Notes under the pieces: generated by a model
Told to the model about the DNA's origin: nothing
What the model saw: only the letters and a program-made list of their open reading frames with translations
Databases searched by the model: none
Shown: in pieces, positions 53,901 through 61,355 of the stretch
Position numbering within the stretch: position 1 is the stretch's first letter
How the letters are laid out: every line of letters begins with the position of its first letter
Source: Oscillospiraceae bacterium
GTDB taxonomy: Bacteria > Bacillota > Clostridia > Oscillospirales > Ruminococcaceae
Reading direction: 5' to 3'
DNA length: 64,000 nucleotides
Assembly: GCA_018110985.1 (NCBI GenBank)
Contig: JAGAWT010000002.1
Span: 1 to 64,000, forward strand
Made by a program: the position numbers and the translations under genes

Positions 53901-54317
53901 TTGGAAAACGAGATCTTCAGAAAGAAAAGTCTTGACAGGATAAAGTCCCCGGACGACCTTGATATCTACCTGCGGGTACAGACCCCTGCGGTATGGATGA
54001 TACTGGGTGCAGTCATCGCCCTTCTGGGAGGGCTCACATTCTGGATGTTCACCGCCAACGTGGAAAACACCCTCTCCGCCCATGCAGTCTGCGAGGGAGG
54101 TCTTGCGGTGATGACCCTGAGCATTGAGGACGGCAGGGATGTGGCTGCGGGTATGAAGGTGCGCATCGGGAATGTGGAGACCTCCATTGAAGCGGTTTCC
54201 GACCCGGGCATGGGTCAGGTAAAGGCATCCGCTCCCGCAGCCCTCCCCGACGGCACCTACGAAGCGGTGATCGTAACAAAGACCATGAACCCCATAGACC
54301 TGCTGACGGTGTCCTGA
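53901..54317 (+). CDS. Short membrane-fusion (HlyD-like) protein of a NHLM export system
   Basis: The 138-residue protein begins ENEIFRKKSLDRIKSPDDLDIYLRVQTPAVW, which matches the N-terminal signature of NHLM-system secretion proteins (FRKxxLExLSSPEQLDxLxxVTSPxxW). A membrane helix (about 33-55) and a short beta domain with MKVRIGNVETSIEAV follow. Canonical HlyD-type partners have 250-400 residues with coiled coils, so this one is much reduced. TTG at 53901 has AGGGTG upstream. The longer frame from 53838 would start inside the terminator hairpin. It abuts the ABC transporter gene. Confidence 0.75.
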   Translation: MENEIFRKKSLDRIKSPDDLDIYLRVQTPAVWMILGAVIALLGGLTFWMFTANVENTLSAHAVCEGGLAVMTLSIEDGRDVAAGMKVRIGNVETSIEAVSDPGMGQVKASAPAALPDGTYEAVIVTKTMNPIDLLTVS

Positions 54318-54318
54318 T

Positions 54319-56499
54319 ATGAAGGAAAAAAAGATAAAAAGCCCGGTGGAAAAGGGCGTGGCAAACGTACCCGTCATAATGCAGATGGAATTCATAGAGT
54401 GCGGCGCCGCCTGCCTTGCCATGGTGCTGGCATATTACAGCAAGTGGCTCCCCCTTGCAAAGGTACGTTCCGACTGCGGCGTTTCACGGGACGGCTCCAC
54501 CGCAAAAAACATACTCTCCGCCGCAAGAAGCTACGGTCTTGAAGCCGAAGGGTACAGGCTGGAGCCCTCCGAGCTGAGAGACAACGGCATCTTTCCCTGC
54601 ATCGCCCACTGGCAGTTCAATCACTTTATAGTCGTAAAGGGGTTCAAAGGCAGGTATGTCTACATAAACGACCCTGCAAGGGGAAGCGTAAGGATGACCT
54701 TTGAGGAGTTTGACAAAGGCTTTACGGGTGTGGCTCTTGTTTTTTCCCCGTCGGATCTTTTCCTGCCCGAAGGCAGCCCCTCAAGCATAAAGGAATTTGC
54801 AAAAAGGCACCTGAAAGGAACAGGGAGCGCAGCCGCACTTGTAGCCGTCACCACCCTGCTCGCCTATATTTTCGGAGTGCTGCAGCCCATGGGCTCACAG
54901 GTCTTTGTGGACAGGGTGCTCTCCGGGGAAAATGCGGACTGGCTCATCCCTCTGACAGGGATACTGCTGCTTGTGGCAGTCCTTCAGATCACAGTCAGGT
55001 GCGTTACGGTGATATATTCATGGAAGCTCAGCGGAAAAATGGCTGTGATGGGCTATTCCTCCTTTATCTGGAAGGTGCTGAAGCTCCCTGCGGAATTCTT
55101 TTCCCACCGCTACGCAGGCGACATCATACAAAGGGGAGACGCAGGGGCATCCTCCGCAAAGTTGCTGATGGATACTGTCGTTCCGCTTGCCCTCAACGCC
55201 TTCATGATGGTGTTCTATCTTGTGATAATGTTGGGATACTCCCCTGTCCTTACCCTTGTGGGCATACTCTCCATAGTGCTGAACCTCTGGGTCTCCGGTC
55301 TTATCGCAAGGAAAAGGGTGAATATCACACGAGTTTATATGCAGAACAGCGGAAAGCTGTCCTCTGCCACCCTGAGCGGCATCAGCATGATGGACACCAT
55401 GAGAGCCTCAGGCTCCGAAAACGGCTTCTTTGAGCGGTGGGCAGGACTGCAGGCGGCAGTGAACCAAGGGAAATGCGACCTTAGCAACATAAACACCTCT
55501 CTCGGTCTTATACCTTCCCTCGCACGCAGCCTTGCAAACCACACCGTCCTTTTCATAGGCATATTCCTCTGTCTGAAAGGAAAATTCACCCTCGGTATGG
55601 TAATGACCTTCCAGTCCCTCCTTTCCTCCTTCTCCGAGCCTGCGTCCTCTCTCATAAACGCAGGGCAGACCATCCAGGAGATGAGAGCGGATATGGAGCG
55701 CATAGAGGATGTGCTGGAATACCCGGACGACCCCGTTCTGTACGACACCCCCGCAGACGAAAGCACCGACTACGCAAAGCTTTCCGGCAGCATTGAGATA
55801 AAAAATGTGACTTTCGGGTATTCAAGGCTGTCCGCTCCCGTCATAAGGGACTTTTCCCTTTCCGTAAAGGCAGGGACCAGCATCGCAGTCGTGGGAAAGA
55901 GCGGCTGCGGCAAATCCACCCTTTCAAAGCTCATATCCGGGCTTTATCTCCCGTGGGAGGGAGAGATACTCTTTGACGGAAAGAGTATAAAGGAGATAGA
56001 CAACAGCGTTTTCACAGGCTCTCTTGCGGTGGTGGATCAGGATATAGTCCTCTTTGAGGACAGTATCTCGGAAAATATCCGTATGTGGGACAAGTCCATA
56101 GAGGATTTTGAAGTCATACTTGCGGCAAGGGATGCACAGATACACGATGATATAATGGAGCGCCCCGGCGGATACCGCTCAAAGCTCATAGAAAACGGGA
56201 GCGATCTTTCGGGCGGTCAGCGCCAGAGGCTGGAGATAGCCCGTGTGCTCTCACAGGATCCCTCAATGATAATACTTGACGAAGCCACCTCCGCCCTTGA
56301 CAGCGTAACCGAATCCAAGGTGATAAGAGCCGTAAGGGACAGGGGCATCACCTGTATAGTAATAGCCCACAGGCTCTCCACCGTAAGGGACTGCGACGAG
56401 ATAATCGTACTTGATGACGGCATGATAGCCGAAAGAGGCACCCACACGGAGCTTATGGAGAAAAACGGACTTTACAGAGAGCTTGTGACAAGCGAGTAA
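54319..56499 (+). CDS. NHLM-type peptidase-containing ABC exporter (C39 peptidase, TM, ATPase)
   Basis: PCAT proteins cut a leader at a double-glycine-type site and export the peptide. The 726-residue protein has a C39 peptidase (about 10-150) with nucleophile Cys in MEFIECGAACLAMVLAYY, His in HWQFNHFIVVKGF and Asp in YINDPARG. A six-helix transmembrane region (about 170-445) and an ATPase domain follow, with Walker A GKSGCGKSTLSKL near 525, signature LSGGQRQRLE near 633 and Walker B MIILDEATSALD near 655. All key residues are intact. It starts one base after the fusion protein gene. Confidence 0.93.
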   Translation: MKEKKIKSPVEKGVANVPVIMQMEFIECGAACLAMVLAYYSKWLPLAKVRSDCGVSRDGSTAKNILSAARSYGLEAEGYRLEPSELRDNGIFPCIAHWQFNHFIVVKGFKGRYVYINDPARGSVRMTFEEFDKGFTGVALVFSPSDLFLPEGSPSSIKEFAKRHLKGTGSAAALVAVTTLLAYIFGVLQPMGSQVFVDRVLSGENADWLIPLTGILLLVAVLQITVRCVTVIYSWKLSGKMAVMGYSSFIWKVLKLPAEFFSHRYAGDIIQRGDAGASSAKLLMDTVVPLALNAFMMVFYLVIMLGYSPVLTLVGILSIVLNLWVSGLIARKRVNITRVYMQNSGKLSSATLSGISMMDTMRASGSENGFFERWAGLQAAVNQGKCDLSNINTSLGLIPSLARSLANHTVLFIGIFLCLKGKFTLGMVMTFQSLLSSFSEPASSLINAGQTIQEMRADMERIEDVLEYPDDPVLYDTPADESTDYAKLSGSIEIKNVTFGYSRLSAPVIRDFSLSVKAGTSIAVVGKSGCGKSTLSKLISGLYLPWEGEILFDGKSIKEIDNSVFTGSLAVVDQDIVLFEDSISENIRMWDKSIEDFEVILAARDAQIHDDIMERPGGYRSKLIENGSDLSGGQRQRLEIARVLSQDPSMIILDEATSALDSVTESKVIRAVRDRGITCIVIAHRLSTVRDCDEIIVLDDGMIAERGTHTELMEKNGLYRELVTSE

Positions 56500-56631
56500 A
56501 GGCGGTCTTGCGGCTGCCGTCCCCATTCGGGAGAGGTGCGCTTTCCCTGAGTGGAAACACACAGCCCCAAAGGGCTGACAGAGGGGTGATCTCTCCTCTT
56601 ATTTCTGAATTCTGTCAAAGGCGGTGATCCG

Positions 56632-58806
56632 GTGGGCTGGTTCGACGAACAGATAAGGCAAAGAAAGCTATCCGACGAGGAGCTTACGGAGGATTCCTTT
56701 CTCATGCTAGCTTCCGTGGTGCTTGGACGCAGAGAGCACGAAAGAAAGCTGGATGAACACATCATCACAAAGCAGGCTCTGGACGACATCATAAGGTATT
56801 TTCGCCTGAAGCCCGTGGAAGCTCCCTCCGATATAAAGGATGCGGAGGAGCAGCTTGAATATGTGCTGCGCCCCTACGGTATCATGAAAAGAAATGTGAC
56901 GCTGAAAGGGAACTGGTACAAAGACGGCTGCGCAGCCCTTCTTGCCTATACCCGTGACGGAGATGCGGTGGCACTGCTGCCCGCAGGCTTATGGGGCTAT
57001 TCCTACACCGACCCCGTGACCGGAAAAAAAACCCGTCTGACCGGGAAGAAAGCCTCACTTTTCCGTGAGGATGCCCTGTGCTTTTACCGTCCCCTGCCCT
57101 GCAAAAAGCTCCACACCCACGATCTCATACTGTATATGAAGGACTGCCTTTCCCCCGGAGATATTGCAGGCATCGGGCTCACATCGCTTTTCATCTCACT
57201 GATAGGGATGCTGACTATCTCCGTCACCAAAGTCCTGTCGGGGGAGGTCATTGACACGGGCAGCATGGGGCTCCTTTTGTCCGCAGCCGTACTCATCGTC
57301 TGCCTTACAGCGGCGACCCAGCTCATGACCGCCGCCAAGACACGCTTTCTGTCAAGGATACAGTCGAAGATATCCCTTTCGGTGGAGGCTGCGGTGATGA
57401 TGCGCATACTTACCCTGCCTGCTCCGTTTTTCCGCAAGTATTCCTCCGGAGAGCTCTCCTCAAGAGCAAACTCCGTGAGCTCCCTCTGCAATGTGATACT
57501 GGGAAATATAATGAGCACGGGGATATCCTCCCTCTCCTCTCTGCTTTTCGTGGGTCAGATATTCATTATAGCAAAGCCTCTCTTGCTGCCCTCTGTTATC
57601 ATCATCCTCCTTACCCTGGGCGTGACGGTGATCTCCTCGGTCATGCAGCTGAGGTTCACATCCATGTATATGCACGAAGAGGCAAAGCGTTCGGGCTTCA
57701 CCTTTGCCATGATAAACGGCATAAACAAGATAAAGCTGTCGGGTGCCGGCAAAAGAGCCTTTGCAAAGTGGGCAGAGCTTTACAGCAAAGAGGCTAAGCA
57801 CTACTACGACCCGCCTGTATTCATAACCGTCAGTGATGTCATTGTGCAGGCGATAAGTGTTTTCGGCACCATAGGTCTCTACTGCATCGCTGCCGCAAAC
57901 GGAGTGGACAGGGCAGGCTTCTACGCATTCACCCTTTCCTATGCCATTATAATGGGCGCATTTACATCGCTGGCAGGAAGTGCGATATCCATCGCAAAGC
58001 TTTCCCCCATAATGGAGATGGCAGCTCCCATCCTTGAAGAGGTACCAGAGACATCAGGGGACAAGGAAGTGATAACAAGGCTTTCCGGCGGGGTAGAGCT
58101 CTCAAACATCACATTCAGGTATAATGCTGACCTGCCGCCTGTCCTGAACGGAGTGTCCCTGAAGATAAAAAGCGGTGAATATGTGGCTGTGGTCGGAAAA
58201 ACTGGCTGCGGGAAATCCACCCTTGTGCGTATACTATTAGGGCTTGAAAAGCCCGAAAAGGGTGCTGTATACTACGACGGACGGGACCTTGAAAGCATAG
58301 ACAAGCGCTCACTCCGCCGAAAGATAGGAACGGTCACACAGAACGCCCGCCTTTTCCAGGGAGATATCTTCTCAAACATCGCCCTGTGTGCCCCGGGACT
58401 GACCCTTGAAGGGGCATGGGAGGCTGCGGAGACCGCTGATGTGGCAGCGGACATAAGGCAGATGCCCATGCAGATGCAGACCGTCATATCAGAGGGGGGC
58501 GGAGGCATATCAGGCGGTCAGCGCCAGCGTATAATGATAGCCCGTGCCATAGCTCCGAAGCCAAAGATACTCATATTTGACGAAGCCACATCCGCTCTCG
58601 ACAACAAGGCACAGAAGAAGATATCCGATGCCCTTGACAGGCTCAGGTGCACACGCATAATCATAGCACACAGGCTTTCCACCATCAAAAACTGCAGCAG
58701 GGTCATCCTTATGGATGAAGGCAGGATAGCCGAGGTCGGCACTTATGATGAGCTTATGGCAAAGGGCGGAAAATTTGCCGAGCTGGTAAAGGCACAGGTA
58801 GTATAA
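56632..58806 (+). CDS. NHLM-type ABC transporter, second ATP-binding/permease protein
   Basis: The 724-residue protein is the usual partner of the NHLM peptidase-transporter. It has a unique N-terminal region of about 160 residues without C39 residues (it keeps a cysteine-poor LPAGLWGYSYTDPVTGKK segment), six membrane helices (about 175-445) and an ATPase domain with Walker A GKTGCGKSTLVRI near 525, ISGGQRQRIMIA near 625 and Walker B ILIFDEATSALD near 645. GTG start with AAGGCGGTG upstream. The 132 bases before it (56500-56631) hold no precursor gene that I can see. Its stop overlaps the first base of a 105-bp repeat. Confidence 0.9.
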   Translation: MGWFDEQIRQRKLSDEELTEDSFLMLASVVLGRREHERKLDEHIITKQALDDIIRYFRLKPVEAPSDIKDAEEQLEYVLRPYGIMKRNVTLKGNWYKDGCAALLAYTRDGDAVALLPAGLWGYSYTDPVTGKKTRLTGKKASLFREDALCFYRPLPCKKLHTHDLILYMKDCLSPGDIAGIGLTSLFISLIGMLTISVTKVLSGEVIDTGSMGLLLSAAVLIVCLTAATQLMTAAKTRFLSRIQSKISLSVEAAVMMRILTLPAPFFRKYSSGELSSRANSVSSLCNVILGNIMSTGISSLSSLLFVGQIFIIAKPLLLPSVIIILLTLGVTVISSVMQLRFTSMYMHEEAKRSGFTFAMINGINKIKLSGAGKRAFAKWAELYSKEAKHYYDPPVFITVSDVIVQAISVFGTIGLYCIAAANGVDRAGFYAFTLSYAIIMGAFTSLAGSAISIAKLSPIMEMAAPILEEVPETSGDKEVITRLSGGVELSNITFRYNADLPPVLNGVSLKIKSGEYVAVVGKTGCGKSTLVRILLGLEKPEKGAVYYDGRDLESIDKRSLRRKIGTVTQNARLFQGDIFSNIALCAPGLTLEGAWEAAETADVAADIRQMPMQMQTVISEGGGGISGGQRQRIMIARAIAPKPKILIFDEATSALDNKAQKKISDALDRLRCTRIIIAHRLSTIKNCSRVILMDEGRIAEVGTYDELMAKGGKFAELVKAQVV

Positions 58807-58910
58807 TACTGATTCTTCCTGGATGTATAGACGATCTTCAAGCCTCAGATCCCTTATATTCAAGCATTTGCGGCTTGTTTCTTGTCTGTACATCGGTCAG
58901 AGATCAGTAT
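58806..58910 (+). repeat. ~105-bp palindromic MITE-like repeat, copy 1
   Basis: It starts ATACTGATTCTTCC and ends TCAGAGATCAGTAT, with inner arms GATGTATAGAC / GTCTGTACATC and a core containing TTCAAGC...GCGGCTTG. It is about 90% identical to the copies at 59654 and 61210. The ABC gene stop codon TAA shares its first base. Confidence 0.88.
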
Positions 58911-58983
58911 AGAACGCCATCTGTTCCCGCAGGACAAAACATCCCCGCCGCTCTTAAGAAAGATACTCATATAGAAGTTTTAA

Positions 58984-59028
58984 GCCATAGTATTTCTGAT
59001 TTACAGTCAGAAGTACTATGGCGTTTTT
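58984..59028 (+). terminator. Terminator downstream of the export locus
   Basis: A GCCATAGTA / TACTATGGC stem, extended inward by TCTGA/TCAGA, is followed by GTTTTTA. It precedes the PNPOx-like gene promoter directly. Confidence 0.8.
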
Positions 59029-59029
59029 A

Positions 59030-59058
59030 TTGACAATGCAGCAATGTTATGCTATAAT
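59030..59058 (+). promoter_or_regulatory. Promoter of the PNPOx-like gene
   Basis: Perfect TTGACA (59030-59035) and TATAAT (59053-59058) with a 17-base spacer. Confidence 0.9.
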
Positions 59059-59096
59059 TGTTACGAACATAATTCGGGATTTAGAGGTGAAAAGAC

Positions 59097-59516
59097 ATGA
59101 AAAACTGGAACGATCAAGCGGAACGTATCATGACTGAACGATTTGGAAAAGATACAGTTATTTCATTAGCAACTGTCGAAAACGGAATTCCTTATGTCAG
59201 ATATGTGAATGCATATTATGAAAACCACTGCTTTTATACGATCACCTATGCTCTTTCCAATAGAATCAGGCAGATCGGAAAAAATCCCGTTATAGCTATT
59301 GCAGGTGAATGGTTTACTGCTCACGGACAAGGCACCGATCTTGGCTTTTTCGGAAAAGAAGAAAACATTGAAATTGCCACAAAACTGAAAACAGCTTTTG
59401 CAGCGTGGATAGATAATGGGCACAATGATCTTAATGACCGAAACACAGTGATATTATGTGTAGAATTAACAGATGCTGTGTTATTGTCCCACGGAACAAG
59501 GTATGAGCTTAATTGA
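59097..59516 (+). CDS. Pyridoxamine 5'-phosphate oxidase-like flavin-binding protein
   Basis: The 139-residue protein fits the small split-barrel PNPOx-like family: DTVISLATVENGIPYVRYVNAYYENHCFY near 19-47, then a helix with ALSNRIRQIGKNPVIAIAGEWFTAHG. Members bind FMN or F420 and reduce small molecules. The substrate is unknown. GAGGTG precedes the ATG. The gene is clearly more AT-rich than its neighbours and is flanked by repeats, which suggests transfer. Confidence 0.8.
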   Translation: MKNWNDQAERIMTERFGKDTVISLATVENGIPYVRYVNAYYENHCFYTITYALSNRIRQIGKNPVIAIAGEWFTAHGQGTDLGFFGKEENIEIATKLKTAFAAWIDNGHNDLNDRNTVILCVELTDAVLLSHGTRYELN

Positions 59517-59555
59517 CATATTCTGATCTGTCTTAGCAGCTATGAAATGTACGAT

Positions 59556-59585
59556 GCCCCGAAGCACATTCAAATGCTTCGGGGC
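59556..59585 (+). terminator. Hairpin after the PNPOx-like gene
   Basis: A perfect GCCCCGAAGCA / TGCTTCGGGGC stem is followed by AAAAC on the plus strand. The stem is strong and there is no U-run. Confidence 0.5.
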
Positions 59586-59653
59586 AAAACTTCTATATGG
59601 GAATCTGTTTTAACGGGCGGCGGGGATGTTCATTTTACGATCTTTCGGATACC

Positions 59654-59758
59654 ATACTAATTCTTCCTCGATGTATAGACGATCTCCAAGCCTCAAATCC
59701 CTTATATCCAAGCATTTGCGGCTTGTTTCTTGTCTATACATCGGTCAGAAATTAGTAT
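59654..59758 (+). repeat. ~105-bp palindromic MITE-like repeat, copy 2
   Basis: Same layout and orientation as copy 1, starting ATACTAATTCTTCC and ending CAGAAATTAGTAT. The change GAT to AAT in one arm is matched by ATC to ATT in the other, so pairing is kept. Its last base belongs to the stop codon of the amidotransferase-like gene on the other strand. Confidence 0.88.
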
Positions 59759-60750
59759 CAGTCGTTTTCAAGGTAGTCCTCGAAATACTCAAATACGGAC
59801 ATGGCGGTGCTGCGGCTCATGAAGTCCCCGGCGTTGGCAGCCTTGTTCGCATACTTCGTTACGGCTGCTTCCGGATGGAACTGGAGACCCAAAGCAAAGC
59901 TCTTGTCGGTGCGCTCCACTGCCTCTATCATGCTGATGCCCTGTGTGTCCGTGGTGCCTGTCACTTTCAGGCGGGTGTTGTCCACATTTTCCACTGCCTG
60001 ATGATGCCATGAGGGGCAGCCTTTGAGCGTAGTCCTTCTCACCATCCTGTAAAGAATGGAATCCTTTTCCACCTTCACATCATGAGCGGAATAGTCCCGG
60101 TAATCCTCAGGCTTAGCCTTCTGATTGCGGTGGATATAGTTGTAGTCTATGCCCTTGTCCTTGAAATATGTGGGTATATCCTGTATCACTTCTCCGCCGG
60201 ATACTACACAAAGCATCTGCATACCACGGCAAAATCCCATAATGGGGATATCCTTGTCAAGGCAGTATGACATCGTGAGGTAATCCGAAACATCACGCTC
60301 TGCGCAGTAGTCTATCTCTTCCTCTATGCCGTGCCATTTCACCTGCTTATAGAAAAGAGAAGGGCTTATATCCTCGCCGCCCGTGAATATTACCGCATCC
60401 ACGCCCGAAACAGCCTTGGCTGCGTTGGAGCCCTGCCATGAATTGCAGCGAACCATTTTTCCCGAAGCCCTGGATAACGCACCCGTTTTGAGTATTCCCT
60501 TTATCACCTTTCCGTCCTTGTTGTATTTAAGGTCGGGAGACTTTACCTGGGGCAGCAGAACGTGCTCGAGACCTGCTTCGTCAAGAGCGGCACAGATATT
60601 GGTGTAGAACTCGGAATCCGTATCCGCACGCCACGCTATACCCACAACGGGATCATCGTCATCTGCGGTCTTGGCGGCAGCGGGCACATAGACAAAGCCT
60701 ATGCACATTACAAGTGACATAAATACCGACAGCAGTTTTTTCATATACAT
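59758..60750 (-). CDS. Secreted class I glutamine amidotransferase-like hydrolase (peptidase C26)
   Basis: The 330-residue protein has a signal peptide (MKKLLSVFMSLVMCIGFVYVPAAA) and a gamma-glutamyl-gamma-aminobutyrate hydrolase-like domain: VIFTGGEDISPSLFY near 122, nucleophile Cys in IMGFCRGMQMLCVV near 173, and His/Glu in LGLQFHPEAAV near 293. The intracellular family members hydrolyse gamma-glutamyl compounds. Export of such an enzyme is less usual. ATG at 60750 has GAGG 5 bases upstream. The alternative ATG at 60744 is possible. Confidence 0.85.
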   Translation of the reverse strand: MYMKKLLSVFMSLVMCIGFVYVPAAAKTADDDDPVVGIAWRADTDSEFYTNICAALDEAGLEHVLLPQVKSPDLKYNKDGKVIKGILKTGALSRASGKMVRCNSWQGSNAAKAVSGVDAVIFTGGEDISPSLFYKQVKWHGIEEEIDYCAERDVSDYLTMSYCLDKDIPIMGFCRGMQMLCVVSGGEVIQDIPTYFKDKGIDYNYIHRNQKAKPEDYRDYSAHDVKVEKDSILYRMVRRTTLKGCPSWHHQAVENVDNTRLKVTGTTDTQGISMIEAVERTDKSFALGLQFHPEAAVTKYANKAANAGDFMSRSTAMSVFEYFEDYLEND

Positions 60751-60945
60751 ACTCACCTCATCATTATTTGACCGTATGGCCGATCTTCGTTCCTTTTATC
60801 CTATCAAATATCGCAAAGTATATCAAGCGAATTTTGTGCACCTTTTATTTACAAAACATTAAAACATACTCGCAGATAAATTTATACTAAAATGGTATGA
60901 TATAGTAGAAGAATATCCCCCACATCAAAGAAAGGCGGCAGAAAA

Positions 60946-61206
60946 ATGCTGAAAACCACTGTGAATATAGACGGGATGATGTGCAATATGTGTGAGGCTC
61001 ATATAGCCGAAACTGTGAGAAAGGCCATACCGCAGGCAAAAAGCCTTAAAGTGTCCCACGGAAAGGGAACGGCTGTGTTCCTGACGGAGAATGCCCCTGA
61101 CACGGAGACTTTGAAGGATGCCATAAACGCAACAGGCTACACCTTTGTGTCTGCATCCACGGAGGAGTACACAAGGAAAGGCTTTCTGGGCGGTCTCTTC
61201 GGATGA
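60946..61206 (+). CDS. Heavy-metal-associated (HMA) domain protein, copper-chaperone-like
   Basis: The 86-residue protein is one ferredoxin-like HMA domain with metal motif GMMCNMCEAHI near residue 10 and a C-terminal Gly/Phe-rich end GFLGGLFG. Such proteins bind Cu(I) or other soft metals and hand them to ATPases. No ATPase is nearby. GGCGG lies 8 bases before the ATG. It lies between repeat copies 2 and 3. Confidence 0.85.
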   Translation: MLKTTVNIDGMMCNMCEAHIAETVRKAIPQAKSLKVSHGKGTAVFLTENAPDTETLKDAINATGYTFVSASTEEYTRKGFLGGLFG

Positions 61207-61209
61207 ATA

Positions 61210-61313
61210 ATACTGATTCTTCCTCGATGTATAGACGATCTCCAAGCCCCAAATCCCTTATATTCAAGCATTTGCGGCTTGTTTCTTGTCTATACATCGG
61301 TCAGAATCAGTAT
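61210..61313 (+). repeat. ~104-bp palindromic MITE-like repeat, copy 3
   Basis: It starts ATACTGATTCTTCC and ends GTCAGAATCAGTAT, one base shorter than the other copies. Arms CGATGTATAGAC / GTCTATACATCG pair perfectly. It begins three bases after the HMA gene stop. Confidence 0.9.
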
Positions 61314-61315
61314 AA

Positions 61316-61350
61316 CAAAAAACACCTCCCCCGAAGGGGAGGCTTTTTTC
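61316..61350. terminator. Bidirectional terminator between HMA and lipoprotein genes
   Basis: A CCTCCCC-CGAA-GGGGAGG hairpin has CTTTTTT on the plus side and GTTTTTT on the minus side. It therefore serves both convergent genes. Confidence 0.85.
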
Positions 61351-61355
61351 ATGGC

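Noticed and set aside
56500..56631. Precursor peptide gene between the two ABC transporter genes
   Set aside because: No open frame of useful length with a ribosome site or GG-type leader is present in these 132 bases.
58510..58893. Minus frames starting MYRQETSRKCLNIRDL at two repeat copies
   Set aside because: The shared N-terminus comes only from the 105-bp repeat sequence. The remainder is antisense to the ABC or HMA genes.
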